Below are positions 23,901-35,667 of a stretch of DNA of 64,000 nt, piece after piece; within the stretch, counting starts at the first letter, position 1, and the number at the start of each line of letters is the position of its first letter. The stretch lies in assembly GCA_037833965.1 (NCBI GenBank), contig AP031352.1, positions 15,418,501 through 15,482,500 on the forward strand. The letters are read 5' to 3'. The translations under genes were made by a program, and so were the position numbers. This DNA is from Marchantia polymorpha subsp. ruderalis. Its lineage: Eukaryota; Streptophyta; Marchantiopsida; Marchantiales; Marchantiaceae. The notes below the pieces were generated by a model. That model did no database searches. It worked only from the letters and a program-made list of their open reading frames with translations, and had not been told where the DNA came from.

Positions 23901-25510
23901 AGACCAATTCAAGTCGATTCTCTTGCCTACAGGCGGAAAACTTTAGACACCGTAAACGAAATAGAGGACGGAGTCGGTACCCGTGAAAGTGGGAGCACGA
24001 AGTCCTCAAGCTTCTTTACTGCAAGTGACCAAAGTGATGGTAGCGAGGAAACACCTCCGACTGCGCAGTCTGGAGAGAGTGCAGAGGTGACGTCCATGAA
24101 CGTCGACCTTAGGGGTTCTCTACAAGGAAAGACCTCGTCCATCAGTGGAGGTGTGAAAATGCGTGATGAGTATGGCTTGGAAGCCCAAGCTTTTCGTAGA
24201 GGATATACTGAAGATGTACACCAAAGTTTCACGGGAAAACAAGAAACTGTCCGTGATGACGGAGTCACACACATTAGAATTACTAATGTGAGTGACACAG
24301 ATGAGTTGAATGTGTTGGATGAAGCTGAAGTTGTGGATTATTTAGCGATACACCAAGTTGATAAACTTGTTGGAGCCGACAATCACATCAACATATCAAA
24401 AAAGGGTGTCGACGGCGAAGAGGTCCTCAATAAAACGAGTTCGATCACTACCGCACCATATGCAACTGCAAGAAACGTCCGATCTGGTGAGATTAAATCT
24501 AGTGGCACCGTAACAGAAGTCCGGAACGATGTGGACAAATTTCCGGAATCGAATAGAGAGTTTCTGGAGTTTAGACCAGAGGAGGTTTTGAATGGGGATG
24601 AGGAAGAAGCACCGACGTCTTCTGATTCTAGTGCACCACATGTGCCAAGGGAGCGTATACATCACGACGAGCGGATCATTGTTTCAACAACTTTTGAAGG
24701 GAGTAGGTCGGAGACAGAAGTAAGTCAAGAAAACGTGCCAGCAAAAGTGCCAGCTCCAAGTGAAGACGCCGATGGCACTGGGAGGTTGGTCACACCAGAC
24801 TTAGACATGGAGGATGTGTGGGCGAGTAATGCTACCTCTGTGTCCACAGGTGAAGGTTTTGAATTACCTTATAAGAAAATCAAGCAGGAAGTTCCAGAAG
24901 ATTTTGGAGAGAATGCGAGAGGCTGGGTGGATAACAAAACCTACGCAGTTGGTCAACCGAAACGTGAGCTGGATTCATTTTTGCATAATCAGTATCTGTG
25001 GGTCCGGGATAATGACGGTGTCTTCATCAAACAACGAAGAGAAAGCCAAGGTAAGAGTCGGTACTGAAGCTTCTCCACGTGGGATGTTGCTAAAAGCCTG
25101 ACCTCAAACATGGTCACTTCACCTCACTGAATATGATCACGTTTGACGGTGTCTGCCGTTTTTTGACTTGGTCTTGATGGGGACTTGTATTTCCAGATAG
25201 AGGAAGCAGCAGGGTTACTGGAGATATCAAAGGCTCAAGGAAGGAAGCGGTCGATGCATCAAATGCACCTAAACGAGCGTCTACTAAAGGGGACAGAGAT
25301 CCAAAGTTCCCAAGACGTCAAAAGCAAAAGAGAATATCTTCTGGATTCGATTATCGACAGTTGTATCTTACACCAAATAATGAAAGCAATTCTTCTGATC
25401 AACAAACTGGTCCCATAACTTCTGGAAGCAGGAAGTATACTTCATCTACAAGCTCTGCAGACGCTGGGAAGACAAAACCTATAAGGTATGGGTCAGGGAG
25501 GACGCTTTAG
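20992..25510 (+). CDS. Uncharacterised large protein, probably plastid-targeted, mostly disordered
   Basis: Four exons: 20992-21307, 21562-21715, 22184-25050 and 25197-25510, phases agreeing at every junction, giving 1216 residues. I do not recognise the family. The first 105 residues are Ser/Arg/Lys rich like a chloroplast transit peptide. Exon 2 adds a short hydrophobic stretch (VVLAMLTAVLGG, 106-117) and ARA at 120-122, resembling a thylakoid or lumen processing site. A folded-looking segment follows (FREMSDEELIVVLQELLKAS, from 158). Residues about 413-435 (REALGGGILASSSIFCVLFI) could form a membrane helix. Most of the rest is low-complexity, acidic and Ser-rich, with repeated KPVDDG/KLGDVKDRDPES-like motifs near 205-270, and looks disordered. 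Near the C-terminus a denser stretch contains GWVDNKTYAVGQPKRE and FLHNQYLWVRDNDGVF, the best candidate conserved domain. An in-frame ATG at 20929 is an alternative start. Part of exon 3 is duplicated at 57040-57667. Confidence 0.78.
21915..21928 (+). repeat. Two telomere-type TTTAGGG units in intron 2
   Basis: Two perfect TTTAGGG units (plus a preceding GGG) occur in intron 2 (21716-22183) of the large plastid-protein gene. On the other strand this reads AAACCCTAA, the telo-box seen in many plant promoters and first introns, where it can bind MYB-type telomere-repeat proteins. Whether it acts here is inference. Confidence 0.7.
22731..23364. repeat. Source copy, first block, of the dispersed duplication
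   Basis: This stretch of exon 3 (protein residues about 340-550) reappears at 57040-57667 with high identity and one in-frame 6-base deletion. The homology begins at agtaagttggg and stops at ggagatagag. Confidence 0.95.
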
Positions 25511-26447
25511 ATTTTTGCACTCTGGCTAAGTCAGCCAATGTTGAATGTAACGTATGAAGTATTGTACAAAATTTGTAAACGACACCCAACCCTACATGAC
25601 AGCAAAAATTGCTGTCATATTGGGTTCATTTTTACCTGTCTGGGTTCGCATGAATCAGACAATATGTATGGAAAGTCAAGTGTATCGATGTATAATTTGC
25701 GTGTGGGTTTTTCAAAAAAGGATCGTCTGGCTTACTAAAATCAGTAAGTATGAATGTTGAAAGAGGTGTGTCGAAGTGTTTTATGTTTATTGTGGGTAGC
25801 ATTCCCAGTCTTTCCATCAGTAGTCCGCAGGCCACAGTTGTGCTAAGTATAGATGACAGCTTGTGGCTGTGTCAGGCAGCAATTCTTTGATAATTTCTCA
25901 CCGGTTCATGAATGTCCGCGTCCCGGATAGCGAAATGATTTTCGCAACGCCTGTTTACACGCCCGGTTTAGCGTGATAGTTTGTACTGCCAGTGGCTGAT
26001 CTCAAATGTGTGATGTGATACGGAAGGACTTCAACATGATATAATGGAATACAGGATGTAATGCATAATAAAACGGTAGCAGTACACTCTAGTGCTCATT
26101 GCAATTTGGTTTTATTTTGGTTTTATTATAAGGACTTAGTGCAATAGGCCGCGTTACTGATTCTAAATGGAAGTGTGTGTCTTGTGGGTTAACTCCTGTC
26201 TCGTTAGTCTGCCTCATGTTAATGATTCTGTCTCGATTCTGGCCTTGCCTAGGTACTAATTCTAGTGGAAGTAAAGAATATATTTTTTAATCTGTAGACA
26301 GTTTCCATGTAATCACGTTCGACTCTGCCATGGAATCGAATTCTTGAGAAACTTGTCCGCGTCAAGTTTTACTTAAATTACCTGTACGTAGTACATGAAT
26401 TCTAAACATTGAGCTTCAGTTTTGAAGCTTCTAGAGACTCATTGAGT
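25511..26447. other. Shared 3' flank of two convergent genes
   Basis: The plus-strand gene stops at 25510 and the minus-strand TTC38-like gene stops at 26448, so this holds two 3' untranslated regions facing each other. AATAAA-like signals such as ataataaaac (about 26065) are present. No gene was recognised. Confidence 0.5.
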
Positions 26448-29400
26448 CTATAGGTAAAGAGAGCTCATGTTTAATAATTCTTCCTCACCCGCCAGTTCAA
26501 GCACCCTAGCTCTCGAGCCTGCAAAAATGGCCTCTGGTGCTTGTCCACTTTTGGAGTACGCTTCTTCCTGGGAACCCACACAGTATTAGCACTTCACCTG
26601 AAATTCCTGTCTCGACAGGTTAGATTTTGCATGTCTGACTACATAACATCCCGTTATGAGTCAAGGACATATAACCGGTGGTTCCTTTTTCGCAGTGTAC
26701 ACTAAGATCATCTACACCAAAACCAAAGCCAACAAAGAGTAGGCTTGATAAGTGAGGAGATTACCAGAACTCGCCATGCGAAAGAAATGCCTGGCTTCTC
26801 TCTAGTGAGCCTCTCCGCGACCTCAACCACTGCAGATGTGCCAATTGCATATTAGGTCCTGTATTCTAACAGCAAGATCTGTTGTATTTCTTGGTGAGTT
26901 GTTATTGCTGTAGCTTGCAGCTCACCTTGTGTTACATGGCCTGCTCTCAGGGAAGAAATGCACCATAGATCCTCAAACACGTCTAGTTGCTCGTTCGATG
27001 CTCCAAGCACCTGTTCGGACATCCCTTCAGAAGTCAGTACTGAAGAAAAGCTCCGAGAAACGCAGTCAGAGGCACTAAGAACACGAGATCTTGTACTTGC
27101 CTTCAAGTTGCCGGTATAAAAGGTTGATCCCAAAATCTCAGCAACAGCTTTCAAATTACCCCTTCCGCACTCGCACAGGGCTGCTGCCAGCTGCATCTCG
27201 ACACAGTAAGGGAGTGGTTTATGAGTACGCGGCATTGAGGAGCTAGTAGAACGTCCACTGAATTCGGAGCTAAGTTTCTGTGACCGATTACCAAGATCAG
27301 CCTGAACATTCAGAGGTATCTAGCTTGGCAACGTACTCTATCATCCTTCTCGAATTGAACTTTATTTGACTGGCTACTACTATCGAGAGCAAATCCTTGA
27401 GACGAGCGTTGGGACTATGATGGACATTAAAAGCTGTGCCTGTTCGGTGAAGCCCTATCGTGCTCTGCAGATTAGCAAGAGAATTGACAGTACTGTCTTT
27501 GTGAAGTAAACAATCCTATGAACTAACAGTACATTTGCGCATAACTTGGATGACTCAAACCATACCGATATGACACACTGCATAGTGCTCGGTTTGTATA
27601 CGTCCACGGCCAGAACTCTGCATGACCATCACACATCTGCTGAATCTGCTGTTTCGCTACCAGGGTAACATCAATACTTCGAAACATGAATTCACCTCAC
27701 GATTCTTACTTGCTTTTCACACTCTCGGCCATCTCGATTGCCTCTTCCGGCTGATCAGCACGCCCGAAAGCCCATATCGCAAGTAGGTCTAGTAGAAGTT
27801 CTTGATGCTCAAATGCCTGAGGCCCAAGCACAGTGCTTCAACTTTACAAGAAACATTCGAATGAAACGCATTGAATCCCGAACTAATCATTAGCACTTAC
27901 ACCAAATAACCAAGAGAGATTTACACGATCATCACTCCCATCTCATATTTTCCACACAACACCTGATATTTCGAGCACTTGACATGCCAGATTAGGAGTA
28001 CTGTTGGAGGGCTACTTTCAAGACGTTAATGCACGAGGCGCTGGAGTATAGGAGGGAATGTACCCTGACTATCAGAAATCTAGTAACTCTATCAGGGATG
28101 CAAGTACAATATCAAAGCATATCTTATGGTGATACTACCATACAAAGAGGCTCACGTCAGAAGATCACAACGTTCAGAATCATGAGTGAGTAAAATCTTT
28201 CAAACTTTCTACTCACCCGTTCTTTTAAAGAACTGACTACTTGTAAAATTCGTTCCTGGACAATGCTGCTATCAACCCGAATTTCCATGCGCAAAAGAAG
28301 ACCAAGAGCATTTATGTACGTCTGCACCAAATGAAATATTTACATTTAGATAATCTGCACAAATAGCTCTCTTTTCCATCCAATGCAGTCGTGACTGTTA
28401 TGGACCGTCAATTATGGCACCTCCAGTCCTCACTGAATCCATTGATTCCATTCTTAGCCCCTTACTGCTCTGTCATGATGAAAGATCACACTTATTCAGA
28501 GTACAATAACGAGTTATTTCGAGGATGACGACGAAAGATTTCCTGAAGTGAGAGTTCCATCACCCAGCATTTGATGAACCTTTGGGACCTAAATTAACAT
28601 CCATAATTGAGAACAGGGACTGGGAAATTCAAGTGCAAAGGTTTTAACTGGTATCGAGATGGAACACCTGAGGGTTCTTGATGACACGTTGGGATCCCCA
28701 AATATGTTCGTCATATATATAAAGCACAGTCTTCAGAGCCGAACGACCGCCTAGTTCTAGCTGGCAAGCAGCCACATGCCACCAATTGTGTTCACGCCTG
28801 CTTTGGAGCACAACTTGTCATTCATTGAAAGCGAACAAGATTCTGGAGGACGAAGTTATGTATACAAACTTCATTGTCATTCACTGAAAGCGAACAAGAT
28901 CTTGGAGGTCGAAGTTATGTAGACAAACTTCATTGTGGCAGACACCGGCACCATATTGGAACGAGATGCTTTCTTTCAATCAACGCTCAGCTATTTCTAG
29001 GTGGTAACACATGAGAATTGGAAACCCTGAACTTAAAAGAGAAAAATTCACATACATGAATGAGCACCGGGTAAGCCACGAGCTGCAGGATATGTTCATA
29101 AGAGTCAAGGCTTCTTTGAAGCGGCATTGGTACTCAAGCGCGTGGCAGAGCTGTTAACACATTTGAGTTATGGTCAGCGAGATACAACTGCTGTACCAGC
29201 TGCGAAAAACTTGAGCGGAGTTAACCGATATTTGCTGGGAAATGAAGCGCCTCAGAAGGTACTAGTTAGATGAAGACCTTCTGCACCAATTAAAAGAGAA
29301 AAAAGACGGGTGGAGTGGTACAAACTGCGTGCTGAGCCCAAATATCTTGAGCCTCAATAGTCAAAGCCATTCTTGCAGCACTCTCTCCTTCTCTGATGCT

Positions 29401-31129
29401 GCCGACCTCCACGAGCGCAAACGCCAACATTCCAAACACGTAGCCTCTCTCCACATTGAAAGGTAGTGCCTGCAAAACCGTTCCATTTATTTTTATTTAC
29501 TGTGCATTTCGACCTTTGTGCGTTATATACATTTTCACGTAGAGAGAAGAAGTAAAGTCATTGATGTCTCAAAATGATGGAACCCTGTTAACGGTGCATG
29601 ATTTTACCTTCAAAGCCAGACGTAGCATGTCCGCACTCCGTCCCATGTTAAAACACAGAGTTTGGCCTCTTTTCAAAGTTAGCAGATCTCTTGGATAACT
29701 CTCCAGAACCTGCAACACAAAACCGCCATTCAATACTATTCTACACGGTATAAAAAAGAACTCATCCAAAAATTGAGAAACGCACTAGAAAGTAGGTTCA
29801 GAGAGAGGGCATTGCCTCAAAGTGTCGCGCAAGTGCATCCTCGGAGCCATGTTCTATCCACGCAACCAAAGCCCGGACGACAAGCTCCTCGTATTTGGAT
29901 GCTTTAACCTGGAAGAATTGTATGAAATATCAAAGCTTGAGAAACTCGTTATGTGGAAAGAAGCCGTTTTTTTGCTATTAGACGTCCTTCGACGAAAGAG
30001 TTTCCTCACAACAGTTGTCTCAGGGAAGGTCAAAAACTGTATTGAAGCACTGAAAGCATGAAACTTCAAGGACACAACAACGATAAACCTATTTTGTTTT
30101 TCTCTTGAAAGGCGTGAATCATTGTCCTCTGTGAGGTTGAGCTGAAGCGTACCAGGTTTTCCTTGGCTGCTGTGAGGTAAATGAGAGCTCTAGGAGGTAA
30201 AGTTGTGGACTTTTGAGGAGCCCATAGATAAACTGCAGCTAGACCACAAGCCAATGCACAACAATTGTCTGCATCTGCTGCCTGTAATATGACCCGCTTG
30301 TCACGACCATAGCTGAGAACCTGCGAGATACGTTACCTTCAAAACCCAAGACACAAGAAACTAAAGTAGGAAACACATTCACTTGGATGTCTTACAGAAA
30401 CCAAGACTCCATTATCAAGAATGGCGTGATGAAATCTTGCCACCCCTAGTTAATCAGTACATATAGTCTGACAAAACGAGATCACTCATGAATATGGTGC
30501 CTATACAAACAATCGTGTTCACTTACAGTTTCCTACTATATTTAAGAAAACTGATGTCATATTCTCTCAGAATTCTTCGAGCACCACTCCAGACACCAAA
30601 TAGGCGATCATATGTTCACTAGAAAATGCTCGTATACGAACTGAACACGCTCGACGCTTTTGGGCATTACTTAAGCTCTTCTGCTAATTACCCAAAGTTT
30701 AAGCTAATAAGTATTTTGTTAGAACATAAGCATCTTCACTCTTTCTATAGATAACTTTAAGTGTATTCCAAATTATCCACAAGATAAACCCCGAGGTTCT
30801 GCTATAGATAGCTCTCGAATGCCTGACCCCGTAGTCAAGGCTCGTTACTGTTGTCACCAATCAAGCAAAAGCCAGCTAAGCTCAAAGAATCGACCGAAGG
30901 ATTCTAGCTGTGGGCACTTCATCATTTGCCAGTTTGGAGGGGAGCTCAGAAGAATTCAGACATTCTGGTGAAACTGAAGGACTGTCGATCACAAAGGAGA
31001 GCTCACTTCAATATAGTATTTGTTAAGGAAAGTGATGCAGTCGTCGGAAGAAGAGCGCACTTCGTACCCCCACAGATCGTTCTTATATGAAATTGCTGGG
31101 TCTGGTTTCTCGACTGAACTTGAGGCCAT
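26448..31129 (-). CDS. TTC38-like tetratricopeptide-repeat protein
   Basis: Thirteen minus-strand exons: 31129-31007, 30320-30153, 29908-29816, 29709-29608, 29469-29326, 29150-29056, 28797-28668, 28321-28217, 27816-27710, 27257-27101, 27010-26926, 26829-26765 and 26567-26448, all in phase, giving 497 residues. It follows the plant TTC38-like family from end to end: NDLWGYEVRSSSDDC near the N-terminus, VLSYGRDKRVILQAADADNC, VLESYPRDLLTLKRGQ, ERGYVFGMLAFALVEVG, LCHALEYQCRFKEAL, REHNWWHVAACQLELG, TYINALGLLLRMEIRV, and VLGASNEQLDVFEDLW near the end. HNWWH is a family hallmark. TPR helices suggest a protein-binding scaffold; no enzymatic role is known to me and the cellular function in plants is unclear. 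No transit peptide is obvious. Introns 3 and 10 start with GC. The start ATG at 31129 lies just before the first family motif. Confidence 0.93.
27099..27100 (-). other. GC 5' splice site of TTC38-like intron 10
   Basis: Exon 10 ends GGC AAC TTG AAG and the intron begins GCAAGT, the standard GC-AG donor consensus. Joining here to the exon at 27010 gives NLK-VLGASNEQ in frame; using the GTACAA just downstream instead breaks the frame. Intron length is 90 bases. Confidence 0.85.
28815..28936. repeat. Two-copy tandem repeat, period about 59 bases, in TTC38-like intron 6
   Basis: The stretch beginning TTGTCATTCATTGAAAGCG at 28815 is repeated at 28874 with a few substitutions and ends with ACAAACTTCATTG. 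It lies inside intron 6 (28798-29055). Confidence 0.85.
29814..29815 (-). other. GC 5' splice site of TTC38-like intron 3
   Basis: Exon 3 ends CAC TTT GAG and the intron begins GCAATG. The join to the exon at 29709 gives ARHFE-VLESYPRDL, matching the family. Intron length is 106 bases. The same GCAATG follows the corresponding exon in the pseudogene copy near 57755, so it predates the duplication. Confidence 0.8.
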
Positions 31130-32373
31130 TGCAAAGTAAGTAGCAGAGTGTGAATTCTCCTCATCGAAGACTTCTGAGTATCAAGTCCCGAGGCGTCGAC
31201 TGTTTGCTCAGCATTTCTTTACGCAACCTGGTAAAGTATGAAGAATGTTATTAGTAGATCTACGTCCACAAAACCCAGTGTCAAATAGAAGTCACACGTC
31301 ATGAAAAAGACGGAGTTCTGTGAAATCGATTGCTTCCCCGTCAGCTGAGAAGGTCGTCTACGCTTATGTCCACGGCTAAAAAAATCTATAAGTTTTTTCT
31401 CACAATCCTCAGCATTCTCTCTCGCATTGCAGCTGGATAGATCTATAATCTACATCAGGATGACAGCTCCAGCTCATCTTACGATTCTCCCAGCTGGAAT
31501 TCAAGATGCAGGACTCCAGCAGATCACAAAAACGATAAGGAACTGAGAAAAAACAGAGCATCAAAGAAATCCATACAGCTTAAAGATTATCGGCGATTCA
31601 GATATCAACACCTCGTGTAGTCACTAGTCGATCGAAAATAGCTCCCCTCAGCAATTATGGGCGAAACGCACTGATCAGAAAAAACCCAACAAGCGGTAAG
31701 CACAAGGCCGAAGACTGGCAGGTACCTCTGTGATTCCGATTCATTTTTGCGTACCGAGAGTCGTTCGAATTCCCGTCTATTTTAAGAACAGGCCTCGCCC
31801 AAAACGACGTGGCTGTCAGTTGTTTCTTTGTCACCTCCTCCGGAACTTTATCAGATAACGACTCGACTGTCATAGCATTAACTTTAGCTTCCGAAAAGTG
31901 AACCGACCCTTCCCCTTGTGCTCTGACCCCATCCAGCGGATGCTTTCGGCTTGTTCTGACCGGCATAACCGTCCCATAGAGCGAAAGACACGAACATCGA
32001 ATGTGGACACCGATGGCAGGGCTTACCACTGACCAAACCTTCCACAATACCAAATGTTTCAGGCCGAAGCACTCTTGAAATTTGTCTTGCAGCCGGAAGG
32101 AGGAACTGGTGTAATTTTGATGGCGGGCAAAATTTGCACGACTCTGAGACTGACGCCGCCAGTTCTGTGATGGTTAGAGAGCTTGACGAGACACGGGACA
32201 CGGAAAGCTTTACTATAGTTGGAATTGATGGAACCACTGCAGATGTCTGAAGTGCCCGAGAGGCAGAATTATTGACAGTTGAAGTATAAGTCGTGGTATG
32301 CATTGCACAATGATTAAAACATAAAATGTGAAGTCTCTCTTTCCGTATCAAGAGGTTTTTGCTGTACATAGAT
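31130..32373. other. Upstream region of the TTC38-like gene
   Basis: This is the promoter side of the minus-strand gene. Minus-strand open frames at 31655-32053 and 31884-32417 overlap each other in different frames and show no domain. In the duplicated copy (59704-60228) the equivalent frames are interrupted by indels, which argues against protein coding. Confidence 0.45.
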
Positions 32374-32616
32374 TTAAATACTACCTCCTCCGATTCCCGT
32401 AACAAATGCTTCTTCATTGTCTGTGCGCTCTATGATTGTAACGTAGGCGATAGTCACAAGGAGTGCAGGTAAAAGAAATGAAATAGTAGCACAAAGAAAA
32501 ACTAGTAACTTAGCAGAAGTATGGGAATGAAGATCAATTATTAAGGGATGAAACCAACAGTATAATATGAGGCTAGGTCCGAACAGCATTACAGTCAGAA
32601 AATTTACTCTACACAT
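32374..32616 (-). other. Unassigned open frame with one predicted membrane helix
   Basis: The 80-codon frame contains a strongly hydrophobic stretch (KLLVFLCATISFLLPALLVT) followed by IAYVTIIERTDNEEAF. It may be an exon, because a GTAGTA donor-like site follows GIGG. The counterpart at 60246-60503 keeps the frame, but nearly every base difference changes an amino acid, which suggests no constraint since the duplication. I do not recognise a family. It could be a decayed gene fragment. Confidence 0.25.
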
Positions 32617-32764
32617 AATCTATATCTAGTCATAAACATGTTTGCGTATTTTCTAATTATGCACATCTTTGATTTTTTTGTATAATGTAACACCAATTCT
32701 AAAGCTATAGAGTAATCGATAGAGTGATGAATAAAATCACCCATTTCATATATGCTAAAGAAAG

Positions 32765-34570
32765 ATACACCTTGGTGCAAACATAGATGTCAAAGCTCTA
32801 GCATCATTTTGTTATCATAGGCGTTATGACTTTAGGTTTTTCATCATTTTAAATAAAATTTTTTATTCATTGTTATCATCATTGAATATCAAAATGATAA
32901 ATGATTCATGTATCCATCCATTGACGCAATCTTTAGAAAAATATCTATCAATTTACACCAAAAGAAGACTTGTGTATGATATTATCTATCGCATGTCTAA
33001 CATATGATTTCTGCAACTTCTTTTGAGATCATACCAAGATTATACGGAATATAGATCATATCTACCATAACCAAAACGGATTCATACTTTCAAGGGAATG
33101 GATGGAGTTGGGCGATCCTTGTTGGGAACTAATTATCATGACAATCTATTCAACCATTCTGAATTCAACAAGTTCATCAAGGAAAAACATAATAATGCCA
33201 TAATCTACATTGTAGTTACATCTCTAACTTTATGAATCAATCTCCCGTCCAATAATTGATACCAACAATTGATAGCATGTATCTCTAACTTCAAATGAGT
33301 AACGATATTCAATCATCACATTTGCTTGTAGTCTTATTACAAAGCTCTTCAATTAATATGAAAAGTTCCTGCAAACTTTGTGTCTTGTCACTTCACTTCT
33401 TAAGTCTATCCTTGATCATGCAATGAACCTAATAGATACTAAGATTTTTACCTGTTATCTGTTTCTGATTCAACTGGTTTTTAGTGTATCCTTAGTGTTG
33501 GTGTAAAGTATGAATCCACATAGTAGAAATTTTTGAAATGATGTAATAGATTTGTAGATTAAATCCCATGATGGTATCAAGTCCTCAATTTTGTTAAGAT
33601 AATCTTGCATTAACTCATTATAATTATTCACGGGTGAAAAATGACAATCAATTCCAACTTCAATATCAACAACAGACAAGACACTTAAACCTCAAGTTGG
33701 CTTCTCTATGTCTCACTCCCGGTGTCACCTTTATAAAGTTACCTTAGGTCATCTTATTACATGGTGTTTCCGGGTGAGACTGGCAGTACAGGGATTGGAT
33801 AGACTGCAAGAGCACATATACAGATGAGAAAAATATACTCTATTAGAATATTTTCGGATTCTAACCCAAAAAACAATATCGTTATCTCCATAAACTGTTG
33901 TACAGACATTCCAAATCATCCGTTGCTTCTGTCAACTGCAGCCGCATTTCACACTTATTTCGTTAGCGTTGTGGGGCCATTATCGACGATAAATCAAGCA
34001 CAACGTGGCTGCCTCACTTTCAAGTAATTTCTCTAATCAAACGGCAGACGTGATGGAGCTCTTTGGCTAATCTTCTGAAATTTTTCCTTTCTGTACATTG
34101 ACTCTACAATCGAAGTAGCCAGTCTGTTCGAAATCACCCCTGAGATGCAATTGGAAAGAAGGTAATGACCTGATGTTCAGATTATGGGCCTTGCCCCTTC
34201 AAATCATTCGTTGCAAGTGGAACCAAATATCATGAGGTGAGGTGTGAGACTCAGAAAATAAAGCTGCGAGGTTAGACTTTACGAGCCTGCATTCCAGAAC
34301 ATGGATTTTGTTTATTTCAGTCCTGTCGGGTGACACCGACCGGACAAAACATATCAAGAAGTGCACCGACCCATATGTTTATTCGATATCTGAAAGGGCA
34401 AATTATATCCAAGAGGTTCTATGCTGCTAAGTTCAGATAATAACCTTTGCAACTCGGTTGCTAGCTCGGTTGCAACTAGGTCGGCCATCCTGCGAAAGCT
34501 CTAAGAGTTCAGGTTCTACGCTACTTACTGCGTTCAATGATTCCAAAGAATCTCCAAAATGCAAGTGTAT
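32765..34570. other. AT-rich intergenic DNA
   Basis: AT-rich up to about 33700, then more balanced. A minus-strand frame at 33470-33679 has no recognisable domain. The right part is the 3' flank of the thaumatin-like gene that stops at 34571. Confidence 0.45.
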
Positions 34571-35667
34571 CTAAGGACAAAATGCGACCTCATAATCGGT
34601 GCCAGTTGGGCAGACGAAAGTGGAAGTAGCATCGTCAAAGTTATAGCTGTAAGCATCATAACATGCGCTTTTCCACAATTTGGTACTGTCCGTAGGCCCT
34701 ATGCCAGCAGTTCCATCCGTGTTGATGCAAGATTGAGAGCCGCTGAGATGAGTGAGAAGTACATTGTTGGGCTGACAAAAAGAGCTGCATTCAAAAACTG
34801 CAAAATGTGAGAATATGTTGCGACGGAAGTGCACAGCATTGGATATAGCATAACATAAATGAAATGCAGAGTTGCGATGACAAGATGACTGAATAGATAC
34901 TTTCTTACGAAGTTTGCGTGAGAGTAATTCAATTTTTGTTCACCTGATGTCATCGATAGTACAGCCTACAGATTTGCAACTTTCACTTGAAGGACTGATG
35001 GTCATGCCGATCGTGTATGCGTTCTGCAAGAGGACAGAGGCGAGTGCTCAGAACACGCAGTTGAGTCGCGGGTCTAAAATATCAGATCTTTATAACACAG
35101 CTCCTCTATTTCTTCCACTAATCTGTTTTAGATTGGATCAACTTACCACGTTACTCAAGTCATAAAAGTCCAGTCCGTTGCTGCCGATTGTGAATTCAGC
35201 CAAGTTGGCCAGATTTCTGTCAGTGGCTGCGTTAGGAATTCCAGTGACGGCACATTTTCCTGTCACGGAAGCATAGACGACTGCAGCGGTCCAGATGCAT
35301 GTGGCACCCAGGTCAACAGTCTGCGAAGCTCCGGCTCTCAGATCGTACTGAACTATGTCTTGCTGTTGTGTTTGTGAGCACGCAGTCACCGAGAAAGGAC
35401 ATCTGTTCCGAATCTTGACAACGCAGCCTGCAGCCACGAAGAAATTTGTATGTCAGACAATGTAATGTACCAGTGTGTATGTTCGAGCATTGTGTATCAA
35501 GTCCGTAGAATATAATCAATGTCATTCATGATCAGTCAGCACGGACACGTCTCATATATAAACAGAGAACCTAAGTTCCAGAAGGAGTCCACGGCCTCAC
35601 CGGTTGCGATTCCAGTGGAGATCGAGTACAAAAGAAAAAGTCCCAACGAGAGACGGGAAGTTGCCAT
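34571..35667 (-). CDS. Small thaumatin-like protein, copy 1
   Basis: Four minus-strand exons: 35667-35601, 35427-35147, 35023-34944 and 34784-34571, in phase, giving 213 residues. Exon 1 encodes a signal peptide ([19 protein letters not shown]), so the protein is probably secreted. The thaumatin fold is shown by [15 protein letters not shown] at the start, NLAEFTI...LDFYDLSNV in the middle and [14 protein letters not shown] with a C-terminal DYEVAFCP. It has 12 cysteines in the mature part rather than the usual 16, or 10 in the small class. Thaumatin-like proteins (PR-5 family) act in defence and stress, some binding or cleaving beta-glucans; activity here is unknown. The intron pattern and exon lengths match copy 2 at 47758-48949. 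Relics of other copies lie between them. Confidence 0.92.

Larger units (their letters stand above)
29748..32764. repeat. Source copy, second block, of the dispersed duplication
   Basis: This segment covers exons 3, 2 and 1 of the TTC38-like gene with their introns plus about 1.6 kb upstream. It recurs at 57691-60674 in the same orientation with small indels. Retained introns show that the copying was DNA-based. Confidence 0.95.

Noticed and set aside
33470..33679. Possible retroelement gag relic on the minus strand
   Set aside because: A loose resemblance to gag-like helices only, with no zinc knuckle, protease or LTR near it.
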